From: Acidobacteriota bacterium
GTDB taxonomy: Bacteria; Acidobacteriota; Terriglobia; Terriglobales; Acidobacteriaceae
Length of the DNA: 22,974 nt
Assembly (NCBI GenBank): GCA_021799405.1
Contig: JAJZAL010000063.1
Location: 1 to 22,974, forward strand
Direction of reading: 5' to 3'
The position numbers and the translations under genes are program-made. Positions 7,679 through 15,525 of this stretch are shown piece by piece; position 1 is the first letter of the stretch, and each line of letters begins with the position of its first letter. The notes beneath the pieces are model-generated. The model ran no database searches and had not been told where the DNA came from. It saw only the letters and a program-made list of their open reading frames with translations.

Positions 7679-9163
7679 TCAGCTTGGTCTGTTGAAGAGT
7701 GCGGTGATGAGCTGATATCGGCGTAGTTGATTGAGATAGGCTCCCAGGAGTGCTGTGAGGGCGGAAACGGGCAGATTTGGCCCGGTTCTGCTCAGCAGCA
7801 GTGCGATCTTCTTGATGTTCTGCGCTGTGGCGGCCAGCAGACACTGCTGCTGCACACGCCTCAGTCCGCGGAACCGCGCATAACGATGCCCGTGCAGTTG
7901 TTTGCCGTCGGCGAAGCTGCGCTCCACCGTCTCCTTCCTTCGCTTGTAGATTCGCTTGCCCACCCGGCTCAGCCGATGCTGATCCATCCGCTCGCGGCTG
8001 GCCTCCCACACATGCCGTGTCACCACTTTGGTTGCATTCGATGACTGCGTGCACTGCTGGCGCACCGGACAGTTGCGGCACTGCCCGGGATCGGAGTGAT
8101 ACTGCCGGTAGCCTTCGCGATTGGTGGTCCGATAGGGAAGCAGCCGGCCGTTGGGGCAGATGTAGACATCGAGCTTCTCGTCGTACTTGTAATCGCGCTT
8201 ATAGAAATAACCGTCGCGGTGGGTGGGCCTGCGATAGCCGATCACCCCATAGATATTGCGCTCTTCCAGCCCCTGCGTAATCGCCGCCGCCGCATAGCCG
8301 GCATCGACGCCGACCGCCCGGATGCTGAAGTTGAACCGCTCCCGCTGCCGATCCAGACGCCCCAGGTAGGGCACCGAGTCGTGTACGTTGGCCGGTGTCA
8401 CATGCGTGTCGGTGATGATGGCGTGGCGGCCGTCCACCGTGCGGTGATCGAGATAGAAGAACCCCTTCGGCTTGCCCTCCCGAACCATATAGCCAGCCTC
8501 AGGATCGGTGCGGCTCACCTTGATTTCCTTCGTCTCCGGCTCAGCCGCCGGCTTGTCTTTCAGCGGCTTTTTGCCGTGCGCCGCGCGATCCTCATCGATG
8601 GCCGCATCCAGCGCTGCCAGGTACTCCTGCGGCTTCACCTTCACTTCCGCCACATCGTACTTGTTCTTGTTGGCGTTGGCCTTCAGATGCGTCGAATCGG
8701 TATACAACACCGTCCCCGAGGCCAGACCCTTGTTCACCGCCAGCTCTACGATCTGATCGAAGATCTCCTGGTAGATCGTGCTCTCGCTGAAACGCCGGCG
8801 CCGGTTCTGGCTCAGCGTCGAGGCATCCGGAACCTTGTCCCGCAACTTCAGGCCCAGGAACCAGCGATAGGCCACGTTCACCTCCACCTCTCGCATCAGC
8901 TGCCGCTCCGAGCGCACCCCGTAAAGGTAGCCAAGCAACAGAAGCTTGAACAACACCACAGGGTCCAGCGCCGGACGACCGTTGTCCTCGCAATAGAGGT
9001 GTTTCACCCGATCCCGGATGAAACTGAAATCCACCACCCCGGCTATCTTCCGCAAAAGGTGCTTCTCCGGCACCAGGCCATCGATCGACACCCACTCAAG
9101 TTCCTGCTGCTGCGCTTCTGCCTTCTTCAGCATGAATCCAAAATACGAAAAGCCCTCGTTCAT
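7679..9163 (-). CDS. IS1182-family transposase
   Basis: It cuts and joins the element ends. The frame is intact at 494 aa. An N-terminal DUF772-like region (PALDPVVLFKLLLLGYLYGV, about 64-83) is followed by the RNase-H-like DDE core: D156 in YTDSTH, D287 in AVGVDAGY and E414 in KETVERSFADGK. The Cys block CPNGR...CRNCPVRQQC between the second D and the E is typical of the IS1182 group. Start choice: the ATG at 9163 (MNEGFSYFGF) is preceded by a small hairpin (CGAGAA-CTT-TTCTCG on the plus strand, 9166-9180) and has no clear ribosome site. The ATG at 9133 (MLKKAEAQQQ) fits family length equally well. The 402-aa plus-strand frame over it is an antisense shadow. Confidence 0.93.
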   Translation of the reverse strand: MNEGFSYFGFMLKKAEAQQQELEWVSIDGLVPEKHLLRKIAGVVDFSFIRDRVKHLYCEDNGRPALDPVVLFKLLLLGYLYGVRSERQLMREVEVNVAYRWFLGLKLRDKVPDASTLSQNRRRRFSESTIYQEIFDQIVELAVNKGLASGTVLYTDSTHLKANANKNKYDVAEVKVKPQEYLAALDAAIDEDRAAHGKKPLKDKPAAEPETKEIKVSRTDPEAGYMVREGKPKGFFYLDHRTVDGRHAIITDTHVTPANVHDSVPYLGRLDRQRERFNFSIRAVGVDAGYAAAAITQGLEERNIYGVIGYRRPTHRDGYFYKRDYKYDEKLDVYICPNGRLLPYRTTNREGYRQYHSDPGQCRNCPVRQQCTQSSNATKVVTRHVWEASRERMDQHRLSRVGKRIYKRRKETVERSFADGKQLHGHRYARFRGLRRVQQQCLLAATAQNIKKIALLLSRTGPNLPVSALTALLGAYLNQLRRYQLITALFNRPS

Positions 9164-9185
9164 TACGAGAACTTTTCTCGGTACC

Positions 9186-9200
9186 TTTGTCAGCAGTCTG
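9186..9200 (-). repeat. Right terminal inverted repeat of the IS
   Basis: TTTGTCAGCAGTCTG is the inverse of the left end apart from one base. It abuts the plus-strand terminator hairpin with no bases between. Confidence 0.75.
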
Positions 9201-9234
9201 AAGCGCGGAGACTTCAGTCTCCGCGCTTTTTATT
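9201..9234 (+). terminator. Rho-independent terminator at the IS right flank
   Basis: AAGCGCGGAGACT-TC-AGTCTCCGCGCTT is a perfect 13-bp stem followed by TTTATT. It would stop rightward transcription before the GH30 gene. It may be the original pyrE terminator, displaced by the insertion, or part of the mobile unit. Confidence 0.8.
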
Positions 9235-9341
9235 CGCCAACTGGAAACCGCGCATTCCGACCCTCAATCGTCTAATCCTGCAACTCCCGCGCCTTTCACC
9301 TTGACATTTGCTGCATCATCCTGTTTCCATCGTGTGCGGTA

Positions 9342-9382
9342 TTGCGAAATCTGCCGAAAATGCTGTAGACAATGGTTTGTCT
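9342..9382 (+). promoter_or_regulatory. Candidate promoter and operator of the GH30 gene
   Basis: TTGCGA (9342-9347) and TAGACA (9366-9371), 18 bp apart, form a weak promoter candidate. A perfect palindrome AGACAA-TGGT-TTGTCT (9367-9382) overlaps the -10 box, a usual place for a repressor of a sugar-responsive gene. A separate TTGACA sits at 9301-9306 without a good -10 box. Inference from position only. Confidence 0.35.
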
Positions 9383-9432
9383 CTCTTTGTAGGCATCTGA
9401 CCCTGAATGCTTTTGTCTTGTGAGGAGTCTCC

Positions 9433-10842
9433 ATGAAGAGAATCGTCGCCCGCCTGCTGATGCCGGTCGCCACCCTGCTGGCCTCTGGTGTCTTCGCCAC
9501 CGCGCAGCAACTTCCCGCCGCACAGGAGTGGCTCACCACTGCCAACCGTTCTGCGCTTTTCGCACACCAGTCGCAGGCGCTGCCGTTTTCTTCTCCCTCG
9601 AATCCGTTGCCGGTCATCCGGGTCAACGACATGCAGCACTATCAGTCCATGGTGGGCTTCGGCTGCGCGCTTACCGGCGGCAGTGCGCAGTTGCTCATGG
9701 AGATGAATCCCGCGGATCGCGCTGCCCTGCTCAAGTACCTCTTCGCGAAAAGCGGCAACGGAATCCACATCAGCTTTCTGCGCGTCAGCATCGGCTCCTC
9801 TGACATGAACACCCACGCCTATACCTACGACGATCTGCCCGCCGGAGAATCCGACCCGACCCTCAGCCATTTCAGCCTTTCGCCCGACATGCAGACCGTC
9901 ATTCCGGCTCTGAAGGAGATCCTGGCCATCAATCCGAATGTAAAAATTCTCGGCTCGCCGTGGTCGGCGCCTGCCTGGATGAAGACCGACGACAGCCTCA
10001 AAGGCGGCCGCCTCAAGCAGGAAGACTATCCGGTCTACGCGCATTACTTCGTCAAGTACATCGAGGAGATGAAAGCTGAAGGCATTCCCCTTTACGCCAT
10101 CACCGTGCAGAATGAACCGCTGAACCCGAAGAACCTGCCCAGTATGGTCATGTTCGCGCCCGAAGAAGACACCTTCCTCGCAAAGGACCTGATCCCTGCA
10201 TTCAGGAAGGCCGGCATTCACACCCGCATCTGGCTCTACGACCACAACCCTGACGTGCCTTCGTTCCCTCTTTCGATCCTGGCTGATCCTGCCGTCAGCC
10301 CATATGTCGATGGCACGGCGTTTCACCTGTATGGCGGTCAGGCTTCCACCCTGACCAGGGTGCATAACGCCTATCCCAACAAGAACCTCTACATGACCGA
10401 GCAGTCCATCACCAGCCCGCACACCGGCCCGCTTCCCATCGCGGAAGCCATCCACCGCGTGCTGATTGGCTCGACCCGCAACTGGAGCCGTCTCGTGTTG
10501 CTCTGGAATCTCGCCGCGGATCCGAACGATGGCCCGCACACCAACGACGGCGGTTGCACCTCTTGCCAGGGCGCACTCACGCTCAATGGCAACCAGGTCA
10601 CGCGCAATCTTGCCTACTATGCCCTGGCGCACTTCGCCAAATTTGTACCTCCCGGCTCCACCCGCATCGGTTCCACGCAGCATGAGCAGCTGTTCACCGT
10701 GGCCTTCCTCACGCCGGGGGGACGCATCGTTCTGGTCGCCTCCAACACTGGAAACTTCCCAAAATCATTCGATGTGAAGTACCACGGCCATTGGTTCACG
10801 ACTACGATTCCTGAAGAGTCTGCGGCCACCTACGTCTGGTAG
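9433..10842 (+). CDS. Secreted glycoside hydrolase family 30 (glucosylceramidase/beta-1,6-glucanase-like)
   Basis: A retaining (alpha/beta)8-barrel glycosidase of 469 aa with a Sec signal peptide (MKRIVARLL...ASGVFATAQQ; cleavage near residue 24). The family landmarks are visible: GFGCALTGGSAQLL (75-88), GSPWSAPAWMKT (174-185), acid/base E228 in VQNEPL and nucleophile E323 in YMTEQS. A C-terminal beta-sandwich side domain closes the protein (about 385-469). GH30 members of this type cleave glucosylceramide, beta-1,6-glucan or related beta-glucosides; the specificity cannot be fixed here. A good GAGGAG site sits 6-11 bp before the ATG. It stands alone between the insertion sequence and an MFS gene, suggesting separate regulation for polysaccharide scavenging outside the cytoplasmic membrane. 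Confidence 0.92.
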   Translation: MKRIVARLLMPVATLLASGVFATAQQLPAAQEWLTTANRSALFAHQSQALPFSSPSNPLPVIRVNDMQHYQSMVGFGCALTGGSAQLLMEMNPADRAALLKYLFAKSGNGIHISFLRVSIGSSDMNTHAYTYDDLPAGESDPTLSHFSLSPDMQTVIPALKEILAINPNVKILGSPWSAPAWMKTDDSLKGGRLKQEDYPVYAHYFVKYIEEMKAEGIPLYAITVQNEPLNPKNLPSMVMFAPEEDTFLAKDLIPAFRKAGIHTRIWLYDHNPDVPSFPLSILADPAVSPYVDGTAFHLYGGQASTLTRVHNAYPNKNLYMTEQSITSPHTGPLPIAEAIHRVLIGSTRNWSRLVLLWNLAADPNDGPHTNDGGCTSCQGALTLNGNQVTRNLAYYALAHFAKFVPPGSTRIGSTQHEQLFTVAFLTPGGRIVLVASNTGNFPKSFDVKYHGHWFTTTIPEESAATYVW

Positions 10843-10860
10843 GCAGCGCCAATCCCGCCA

Positions 10861-10892
10861 TGCGGGGCATCCGGTCAGTCCGGAGCCCCGCA
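10861..10892 (+). terminator. Terminator-like hairpin after the GH30 gene
   Basis: TGCGGGGC...GCCCCGCA is a perfect 8-bp outer stem, with an inner CCGG-TCAGT-CCGG stem. It is followed by ACTTATT rather than a solid T-run, so termination may be Rho-assisted. Confidence 0.5.
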
Positions 10893-11052
10893 ACTTATTG
10901 CTGGCCTCTCCTGTCCGCCGCGTCCTCTCCTGGGCTGTAATCCGAAAACCTGCTGCGACTTCAACCCTCACTGCGAATCCAATGTCAAAGGATGGGACAA
11001 TAGAGAACGTCGCGCATCCTCCAATCATTCCGCATTTCGGGGTCTTTCATTC

Positions 11053-12672
11053 ATGGCGCAGTCAGCTGTCGCTCCGGGGCCAAAGCCCGCCTTAAGCGAC
11101 CACGACTTTGATTACGAGCACTGGACCCCGCGGTTCAATCCCTGGATCATTACCTTCACCGTCACGCTGGCCACCTTCATGGAGGCCCTCGATTCCAGCA
11201 TTGCCAACGTCGCGCTGCCGCACATTGCCGGCGGCCTCGGCTCCAGCGAGGTCCAGGCCACCTGGGTTCTTACTTCTTACATTGTGGCGAACGCCATCGT
11301 GCTGCCCATCAGCGGCTGGATCTCCAACCGCATCGGCCGCAAGCGCTTCTACATGTCCTGCGTCGCGGCCTTCACGTTCTTCTCGTTTTTCTGCGGCCTC
11401 GCCTCCACCCTGCCGATGCTGGTCGTGTTTCGCGTCATCCAGGGCGCGGCCGGTGGCGGCCTGCAGCCGAGCGAGCGTGCCATCCTGGCAGACACATTCG
11501 CCCCAGAGAAACGCAGCCTCGCGTTTTCGCTCTACGGCATGGCCGTCGTTTTCGCACCGGCCATCGGCCCCACCGTCGGCGGCTGGATCACCGACAACTA
11601 CAGTTGGCGCTGGATTTTCTTCCTCAACATCCCCATTGGCATCATCTCGCTGCTGCTCACCAGCCGCATTGTCGAGGATCCACCCTACCTGAAGCGCCGC
11701 AAAAAAGCCGGCAGCGTCGACGGCATCGGGCTCGGCCTGCTTGCGCTCACCATCGGCGCCGCCCAGATGGTCTTTGACAAAGGCCAGCAGGACGACTGGT
11801 TCGGCTCCCACTTCATCGTGGCATGCACCGTCATCGCCATCATCGGCCTCATTCTTTTCCTCTATCGCGAGTCCCACGTCGAGCACCCCATCGTGGACCT
11901 TTCCCTCTACCGCAAGCGCAATTTCGCCATGACACAGATCGTCATGCTGCTCATCGGCGCGGCTCTCTACTCCACTACCGTGCTCATTCCGCAGTTTCTG
12001 CAGGAATTGCTCGGCTATACCGCCGAGCAAGCTGGTCTTGCCTTGTCCATTGGCGGCTTCGTGCTCATTGTGCTCTTCCCCATTGTGGGCTTGATCGGGC
12101 AAAAACTGGACCCGCGCCTCATGATCACCCTCGGCTTCACCGTGCTCACCTTCGGCATATGGCGCATTGGCAATCTCAACCTCGGCATCAGCTTCATGGA
12201 TGCCGCAAGCTGGCGCGCCATCATGGTCATCGGAATGCCCATGCTCTTTGTGCCGATCAGCGTTATGTCCTACGTCGGCATACCGCAGGAGAAAAACAAC
12301 GAGGTCTCAGGTCTCACCGCGCTCGCGCGCAACATCGGCGGCAGTGTCGGCATTTCTTTCATTACCACCATGCTCACTCGCAGGACTGACACCCACCAGA
12401 CCTACCTTGCCGCTCACGTCAATCCCTCCTCGCCGAACTACCAGTCGCTCCATCACGCTATGGCCGCGTTTCTGGCCCAGGCCGGAGCCGGCACAAGCAA
12501 TGCCGGACACGCCGCGGCCGCGCAGATTTACGCCATCATGCACCAGCAGGCCCGCGCTCTGGCCTATGTCGATACCGTTCATATCCTTGTCCTGCTCACA
12601 GCCTGCCTTATTCCCATCGGCTACCTCATGAAGAAGCCGCGTTTCCGCAAGCCTGCCGAGCCCCTCGAGTAG
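11053..12672 (+). CDS. MFS drug/proton antiporter, DHA2 (EmrB/QacA) type
   Basis: A 539-aa polytopic protein with about 14 hydrophobic segments, the DHA2 count. Motifs in order: D1-like LDSSIANVALPHIAGGLG near TM1, motif A GWISNRIGRKRFY in the TM2-3 loop, the RVIQGAAGGGLQPSERAIL segment (motif B, TM4), and antiporter motif C AVVFAPAIGPTVGGWI in TM5. It most likely exports toxic organic compounds in exchange for protons; the substrate is unknown. EmrB-type pumps often sit beside an EmrA adaptor and TolC-like channel, but none is present here. The ATG has no clear Shine-Dalgarno site; GACAAT (10996-11001) is a weak -10 candidate. The next gene on the same strand starts about 80 bp later. Confidence 0.9.
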   Translation: MAQSAVAPGPKPALSDHDFDYEHWTPRFNPWIITFTVTLATFMEALDSSIANVALPHIAGGLGSSEVQATWVLTSYIVANAIVLPISGWISNRIGRKRFYMSCVAAFTFFSFFCGLASTLPMLVVFRVIQGAAGGGLQPSERAILADTFAPEKRSLAFSLYGMAVVFAPAIGPTVGGWITDNYSWRWIFFLNIPIGIISLLLTSRIVEDPPYLKRRKKAGSVDGIGLGLLALTIGAAQMVFDKGQQDDWFGSHFIVACTVIAIIGLILFLYRESHVEHPIVDLSLYRKRNFAMTQIVMLLIGAALYSTTVLIPQFLQELLGYTAEQAGLALSIGGFVLIVLFPIVGLIGQKLDPRLMITLGFTVLTFGIWRIGNLNLGISFMDAASWRAIMVIGMPMLFVPISVMSYVGIPQEKNNEVSGLTALARNIGGSVGISFITTMLTRRTDTHQTYLAAHVNPSSPNYQSLHHAMAAFLAQAGAGTSNAGHAAAAQIYAIMHQQARALAYVDTVHILVLLTACLIPIGYLMKKPRFRKPAEPLE

Positions 12673-12753
12673 CCCCGCCGGAATATCTCCATCGGTCCCC
12701 GCTTTCCCGGTAAAATGCGCTTGCCGAGGATTCGTCTCGCCACGGCGCGAGAA

Positions 12754-14472
12754 ATGTTCGAGAACCTTGCCCAACTCGACGACGGCCGCCAGGCACGCAA
12801 GCGCGCGTCCACCATGTTCCGCGGCTTCTTCGACCCCGTCTATGGCGACGGCAACCACTTCGTTGCACGCTGGCTCTTCCTGCGTGCGCTTGCGCTCATT
12901 TACTTTTCGGCGTTCTTTTCCCTGCTGTTTCAGATCCGCGGACTCATCGGCCCGGATGGTCTGCTTCCGGCCGATCAGTACCTGCCAAAAGTCACGGAAG
13001 CCTTCGGCCTGCTCCGCTTCTGGTACGCGCCCACGCTGCTTTGGCTCTCCGCCGGCTCGCATATGCTCATGGCCATCTGCTGGATTGGCCTGGCCGCCTC
13101 AGTGCTGGCCGCCGTCAACGTGTGGCCGCGCCTTAGCTTCTTCGTTTGCTTCGTCTGCTATTTATCTTTCATCGGCGCCGCGCAGGATTTCGCCTCCTAC
13201 CAGTCCGATGGCATGCTGCTGGCCGCGGGCTTTCTCGTGCTCTTTCTCGCTCCACGCGGGGTCTGGCCCGGCTGGGGACTCGGCTCGGTGCCCATTCGCG
13301 CCGCCCGCCTTCTGTTGCTCTGGGAGTGGTTCCGCATCTACTTCGAGTCCGGTGTGGTCAAGCTCGAAAGCGGCGACCCAACATGGCGCAACTTCACCGC
13401 CATGTACCACTACTACCAGAATGGCCCGCTGCCCACCTGGATCGGCTGGTATCTTGAGCATTTGCCGCACTGGTTTCAAAAAGCCACAGCTGGCGCCACG
13501 CTGGTCATGGAACTTGGCGTCGTCTTCCTGGCCTTTTTGCCGCGGCGCTGGCGCATTTTCTGCTTTTGCTTCGTCACCGCGTGGCAAATCGGCGTCATCC
13601 TCACCGCGAATTATGCATTCCTCAACTACCTCGTGCTCTCGCTCGGCATTCTTCTGCTGGAAGACCAGACCCTGATCCGCTTCGTCCCCATACGCTGGCG
13701 CAAGAGCTTTCAGCGTTCGCAACACCCATCCGAAAGCGAGAAGACAGCCGAAGAAACAACCGAAACAAGCCCTGCGCACGAAGAAGATTCCATCACCGAG
13801 GAAGCTCCATCGGTGCGTCCACCGCGCTGGCGACGGAGTCTGCGCACGCTTCGAATCAGCCTCGTCGCCTTCATCCTTTGCTGGGTTTTCTATGGGACGA
13901 TCGTCCCCGTGCTGCAGCTCGCCTGGCGCGGCGTCCCGTTGCCCGAACAGCCCATCTACGCCCTTGCGCCCTTTCGCATCGCCAACCGATATGGCCTCTT
14001 CGCCGTCATGACGCCTGCGCGCTACCTCATCGAATTCCAGGGTTCCAACGACGGCGTCCATTGGACGGCCTACCCCTATCGCTATCAGCCGCAGAATGTC
14101 CATCAGGCGCCCGGCATCTACGCACCCTACCAACCACGTTTTGACTGGAACCTGTGGTTCGCCTCGCTTGGAAACTGGAGACAATACCCGTTTGTATTGA
14201 ATTGCGAGGCTCGCCTTCTGCTGGGGAGTCCCGCCGTCCTTCAACTCTTCGCGGGCAATCCCTTCCCATCGGCGCCACCCAGGTATGTCCGCACCGTTGT
14301 CTGGCAGTACTGGTTCAGCACGCCGGAAGAGAAGCGCACGCAAGGTGTCTGGTGGACCCGTACGCTGCTCGGCTTATATGCTCCTCCGCTCGAACGAACG
14401 CCCGATGGCCACGTCGCGCTTTTCGAGCCGCCTCTGCAACTTCAGGCCGAACCAGCCCAGGTCGTAAAATGA
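12754..14472 (+). CDS. Lipase maturation factor (LMF1-like / HTTM domain) membrane protein
   Basis: A multi-pass membrane protein with the family landmarks: YGDGNHFVARWLFLRALALI, then RGLIGPDGLLPADQYL, then SYQSDGMLL, and RIYFESGVVKLESGDPTW followed by MYHYYQNGPLPTWIGWYLEHLP. The C-terminal half has the conserved block FQGSNDGVHWTAYPY with PYQPRFDWNLWFASL. Vertebrate LMF1 folds lipoprotein lipase in the ER; the bacterial role is not established. A charged Glu/Ser/Thr linker of about 55 residues (near QHPSESEKTAEETTETS) separates two membrane halves. Start choice: the frame opens at 12715, but that ATG overlaps a TAAAAT promoter-like box. ATG 12754 is used here; ATG 12814 (MFRGFFDPVYGDG) also matches family ends. 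No lipase gene lies nearby. Confidence 0.88.
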   Translation: MFENLAQLDDGRQARKRASTMFRGFFDPVYGDGNHFVARWLFLRALALIYFSAFFSLLFQIRGLIGPDGLLPADQYLPKVTEAFGLLRFWYAPTLLWLSAGSHMLMAICWIGLAASVLAAVNVWPRLSFFVCFVCYLSFIGAAQDFASYQSDGMLLAAGFLVLFLAPRGVWPGWGLGSVPIRAARLLLLWEWFRIYFESGVVKLESGDPTWRNFTAMYHYYQNGPLPTWIGWYLEHLPHWFQKATAGATLVMELGVVFLAFLPRRWRIFCFCFVTAWQIGVILTANYAFLNYLVLSLGILLLEDQTLIRFVPIRWRKSFQRSQHPSESEKTAEETTETSPAHEEDSITEEAPSVRPPRWRRSLRTLRISLVAFILCWVFYGTIVPVLQLAWRGVPLPEQPIYALAPFRIANRYGLFAVMTPARYLIEFQGSNDGVHWTAYPYRYQPQNVHQAPGIYAPYQPRFDWNLWFASLGNWRQYPFVLNCEARLLLGSPAVLQLFAGNPFPSAPPRYVRTVVWQYWFSTPEEKRTQGVWWTRTLLGLYAPPLERTPDGHVALFEPPLQLQAEPAQVVK

Positions 14473-14488
14473 AGACTGAGTGAGGACT

Positions 14489-14764
14489 ATGGCACACACA
14501 GTATTTTGCGTACGTTACAAGCAGGAAATGGAGGGGCTCAACGAGCCGCCTTTTGACAGCGACTTTGGACAGAAAATCTATCAAAATGTCTCGAAAAAAG
14601 CCTGGGGCGAATGGGTCGAACACCAGAAAATGCTGCTCAATGAATATCGCCTGCAACCCTGGACACCTCAGGCACAGGAATTTCTCGTCGAGCAGATGAA
14701 TCAATTCTTCTTCGGCGAAGGCTCCGCTCTGCCCAAGGAATACGTTCCGCCCTCATCCCACTAA
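14489..14764 (+). CDS. yggX: YggX-type Fe(2+)-trafficking / oxidative damage protection protein
   Basis: A 91-aa cytoplasmic protein with the family signature: Cys7 in MAHTVFCVRYKQEMEGL, then GQKIYQNVSKKAWGEWVEHQ and MLLNEYRL. In enteric bacteria YggX helps protect Fe-S enzymes from superoxide and may carry iron; the same role is expected. ATG 14489 is preceded by GAGG (14482-14485); a GTG nine bases upstream is in frame but would destroy that site. It begins 16 bp after the lipase-maturation-factor stop, with a TAAAAT box (14465-14470) over that stop. Its TAA overlaps the TAG of the convergent deacetylase gene. Confidence 0.95.
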   Translation: MAHTVFCVRYKQEMEGLNEPPFDSDFGQKIYQNVSKKAWGEWVEHQKMLLNEYRLQPWTPQAQEFLVEQMNQFFFGEGSALPKEYVPPSSH

Positions 14765-15501
14765 ACCGAATCCCATCGGTCGACGGTCACGAATCTGCGG
14801 CCCGCCGCATCCTGCGCCAGCAGCATTTCCACTGCGCGCAGGGTGCGGCTGCGGTCTGCGCCCATGGTCAGGTGGCCGCCATCGTGCAGCAGCACATTCG
14901 ATCCCCTGCCGCGTCGCCGGTTGCGAGCAATCCCTGCCTTCACGATTCCGTAGACTTCCTCCGCGGATTTCTGCGCCCAGTCGTGACCGGTCACATTCCA
15001 CGTCACGGGAACGAGTCCCAGTTCCCGCGCCGTACGCAGCACGTCCGGGCGTCTGCCGCCAAACGGCGGGCGAAAATACCGTACCGACTCGCCCAGCGTG
15101 TCTTCCAGAATCGCGTTGCAGCCAGCCAGTTCCTCGCGCACGCGTCGCGGAGAGGCACGCGCCAGAAGTGGATGCGTCACCGTGTGATTCCCCACCAGGT
15201 GCCCTGCCTCGTGCACGCGCCTCGCCAGCGCCGGGCTCTGGCGCGCATATTGACCCACCATGAAGAACGTGGCACGCACGTCATGCTTCGCCAGCACCTC
15301 CAGCAGCGCCCCCGTACAAGCGTCATTCGGGCCGTCGTCAAAGGTCAGGGCAATCTCGCTCGGATCGCTCCCGCCGCGAATCGTGCTGCCGAAAATTTGT
15401 GACCCCGGCCACAGAGCCGCGTACGCGAATCCGCCCACGGCCAGCCCTGCCACGCCCGTTGCTGCAAGAGCAGACGTCAGAATATTCATACCGTTCGCCA
15501 T
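14761..15501 (-). CDS. Polysaccharide deacetylase (NodB homology domain), membrane anchored
   Basis: A carbohydrate esterase family 4 enzyme that removes N-acetyl (or O-acetyl) groups from glycans such as peptidoglycan or exopolysaccharide. N-terminal residues 5-30 form a signal anchor. The five NodB motifs are present: TFDDGPND (D55, D56), HTVTHP (H106, H110 metal ligands), RPPFGGRR (R144), DW (174-175) and LLHDGG (H206). At 246 aa it is a minimal single-domain form. AGAGGCAGG precedes the ATG at 15501, supporting this start over the ATG four codons later. It lies 24 bp after the DegQ-like gene, so both probably share a transcript and act outside the membrane. The exact substrate is unknown. 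Confidence 0.92.
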   Translation of the reverse strand: MANGMNILTSALAATGVAGLAVGGFAYAALWPGSQIFGSTIRGGSDPSEIALTFDDGPNDACTGALLEVLAKHDVRATFFMVGQYARQSPALARRVHEAGHLVGNHTVTHPLLARASPRRVREELAGCNAILEDTLGESVRYFRPPFGGRRPDVLRTARELGLVPVTWNVTGHDWAQKSAEEVYGIVKAGIARNRRRGRGSNVLLHDGGHLTMGADRSRTLRAVEMLLAQDAAGRRFVTVDRWDSV

Positions 15502-15525
15502 CCTGCCTCTACGGTCGCTTTCCCT

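Larger units (their letters stand above)
7624..9200 (-). mobile_element. IS1182-family insertion sequence
   Basis: The element is about 1577 bp and bounded by 15-bp inverted repeats that match at 14 positions: CAGACTGCTGACGAA at 7624-7638 and TTTGTCAGCAGTCTG (its inverse, with one change) at 9186-9200. It holds one transposase gene on the minus strand, with an intact DDE triad, so the copy may be active. I see no short direct repeat of target DNA: the bases outside are ACCC on the left and AAGC on the right. Either the target duplication was lost, the ends lie slightly elsewhere, or the locus was rearranged after insertion. Perfect hairpins lie directly outside both ends. Confidence 0.8.

Noticed and set aside
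8096..9304. Plus-strand 402-aa open frame over the transposase
   Set aside because: It is antisense to an intact DDE transposase and has no domain of its own.
11053..12672. EmrAB-type tripartite efflux operon
   Set aside because: Only the inner-membrane MFS component is present; no adaptor or outer-membrane channel gene lies beside it.
13162..14343. Minus-strand 393-aa frame over the lipase maturation factor gene
   Set aside because: It is antisense to a gene with clear LMF1 blocks; no ribosome site or domain is seen.
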